Assembly: GCA_963726135.1 (NCBI GenBank)
Contig: CAVSBE010000008.1
Location: 620,001-684,000, forward strand
DNA length: 64,000 bases
Direction: 5' to 3'
Source: Bog-473 sp963726135
GTDB taxonomy: Bacteria; Actinomycetota; Acidimicrobiia; Acidimicrobiales; RAAP-2
Below, in pieces: positions 63,250-64,000 of this stretch; position 1 is the first letter of the stretch; every line of letters starts with the position of its first letter. The position numbers and the translations under genes were made by a program. Under the pieces are notes generated by a model that did not search any database, was not told where the DNA came from, and worked only from the letters and a program-made list of their open reading frames with translations.

Positions 63250-63697
63250 GTCACCTCGGGTGCGCGGCTTGGCCGAACGGGGGCCTGCGTGCCCTTGCGG
63301 ACGATCAACGCGCCCAGACTGAGCCACCCGAAGAAGACGACCGCCTTCAGGAGGTATTGGCGGTCGACGGCGTCGGCCATGGAGCTCAGGGTCGGGTGGG
63401 CGCTTCGGCTGCCCCGGGCGGCGTACTCGGCCAGCTCCCACACGACGACGACAGCGAGCACGGCGCCCCAGGGACGGTAGGGATGCGGGCCGCGGGCCGG
63501 CACTGCGGCCTCGAGCGGCGGGGATGCCAGGGCCAGTGGGCGACGGCGAGCACGGCGAGCCCGACGATCGGGAGCCCCGTCGTCACGTCGGCCGGCTTGG
63601 TGAACGGCGTCGGCGACGCTGCCGCCAGCGCGTAGGCCGCGCCCGCGGCCACCAGTGCTCCCGTGCGCCTGCCGCCTCGGTGTTCCGCCCTGCTCAC
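63246..63697 (-). CDS. Membrane protein, frame broken
   Basis: The first part, RRTGALVAAGAAYALAAASP and TTGLPIVGLAVLAVAHWPWH, gives two helices. After about 63515 the frame changes to ARGPHPYRPWGAVLAVVVVW, ELAEYAARGSRSAHPTLSSM and YLLKAVVFFGWLSLGALIVR, with a third and a fourth helix. It probably forms a four-helix protein of about 150 residues. It is coupled to the small membrane gene by GTGA. No function is known. Confidence 0.55.
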
Positions 63698-63711
63698 CGG
63701 GCGGCGACCCG

Positions 63712-64000
63712 TCAGCCCGGCTCGGGGTCCGCCTTCCCGACGAGCGGAAGTGGCTCTGCCCGGACGGGGCGAGACCCGCCGATGCCGTCGCCCCTGCGGA
63801 CCCTGACCGGGCCCGGCGCCTCGGCGTTCCGGTGCAGGTACCCGAGCGCCACCCAGGCCCCCAGCTCCACGCTCCAGGCCGCCGAGGTGATCGTCCCGGC
63901 GACCTTGTCGTCGGTGGCGCCGTCGTCGGTGGGCGCCGCCCCCGCGTGCAGCGTCATGCCCGGCGCGAGCGGCTCGCCCTCGGGCGGCCCCGCCGGTGCC
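63712..64000 (-). CDS. Folate-binding GcvT/YgfZ-type protein, C-terminal end only
   Basis: The frame enters from the right edge: PEGEPLAPGMTLHAGAAPTD, then VAGTITSAAWSVELGAWVAL, GYLHRNAEAPGPVRV. The G-T-I-T-S-A-A-W-S...A-L-G-Y motif is the C-terminal beta-barrel of aminomethyltransferase/YgfZ proteins. It ends at 63712 with PLVGKADPEPG. The N-terminal tetrahydrofolate-binding part is outside the window. It may be the YgfZ-type Fe-S repair protein or a T-protein. Confidence 0.75.
   Translation of the reverse strand, partial: APAGPPEGEPLAPGMTLHAGAAPTDDGATDDKVAGTITSAAWSVELGAWVALGYLHRNAEAPGPVRVRRGDGIGGSRPVRAEPLPLVGKADPEPG

Noticed and set aside
1..64000. CRISPR arrays, rRNA genes and toxin-antitoxin pairs
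   Set aside because: No regularly spaced short repeats with unique spacers, no rRNA sequence and no paired small toxin/antitoxin genes were recognised.

Overview
The window is high-GC DNA with many GTG starts and short ATGA, GTGA or TGATG overlaps between neighbouring genes. An ANTAR response regulator, a YtrA-like GntR regulator, PIG-V and GT39-type membrane glycosyltransferases and a FAS-II cluster fit an actinobacterium. The secreted proteins with ~42-residue GYWLVASDGG-type repeats point to an uncultivated Acidimicrobiia-like lineage, but that placement is inference. Many genes, including polA and fabD, which should be essential or near-essential, are split between reading frames by single-base shifts. 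Sequencing or assembly indels are therefore a likely explanation for isolated frame breaks, whereas genes with several lesions inside the mobile-element region look genuinely decayed.

Layout. 1-4806 (minus): a truncated polytopic membrane protein, an FAD-dependent UGM/protoporphyrinogen-oxidase-like oxidoreductase, a PIG-V-like mannosyltransferase and an ArnT/PMT-like glycosyltransferase, probably a cell-envelope glycan set. 4906-11296 (plus): a dppBCDF-type peptide ABC transporter without its binding protein, then a secreted serine hydrolase of the beta-lactamase fold and an ATP-grasp protein. 11423-23825: mostly core genes on the minus strand (rpsA, a PhyH dioxygenase, a methyltransferase, polA, an ANTAR regulator, menC), with a TetR/SDR divergent pair that carries two copies of a probable operator. 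tRNA-Leu(CAA) lies at 23885.

23968-37360 is an accessory island. It begins at the tRNA-Leu 3' end and ends at a short tRNA-like remnant that repeats the tRNA T-arm and acceptor sequence. It holds an IS30 element, an IS110 transposase, and an IS630 element inserted into a deleted IS3 element with a TA duplication. It also carries a decayed DUF4185/Ig-repeat secreted protein, a decayed F420-type nitroreductase, and a 3 kb stretch (SAM methyltransferase, cold-shock protein, sterol desaturase) bounded by similar ~28-bp direct repeats.

37500-41500 contains small VOC, DinB and hypothetical proteins and a GHMP kinase. 41816-48015 is a cell-surface polysaccharide locus with three near-identical GH16 catalytic domains, an acyltransferase-3 membrane protein and a separate secreted SGNH protein. 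48921-52061 (minus) is a four-gene operon with a TIM-barrel isomerase, a Gfo/Idh/MocA dehydrogenase, an unknown protein and a cupin. 52605-54070 encodes a secreted protein with a Thr/Pro tail.

54318-57766 is a fatty-acid cluster: fabD (with an extra C-terminal biotinyl-like domain that lacks the modification lysine), fabG, acpP, fabF. It is followed by an SGNH protein that runs into trpA on the opposite strand. 59021-62442 is a tight minus-strand trpC-trpF-trpB-trpA operon. The right edge has four small genes and the C-terminal end of a GcvT/YgfZ-type folate-binding protein. I saw no CRISPR array, rRNA gene or recognisable integrase.
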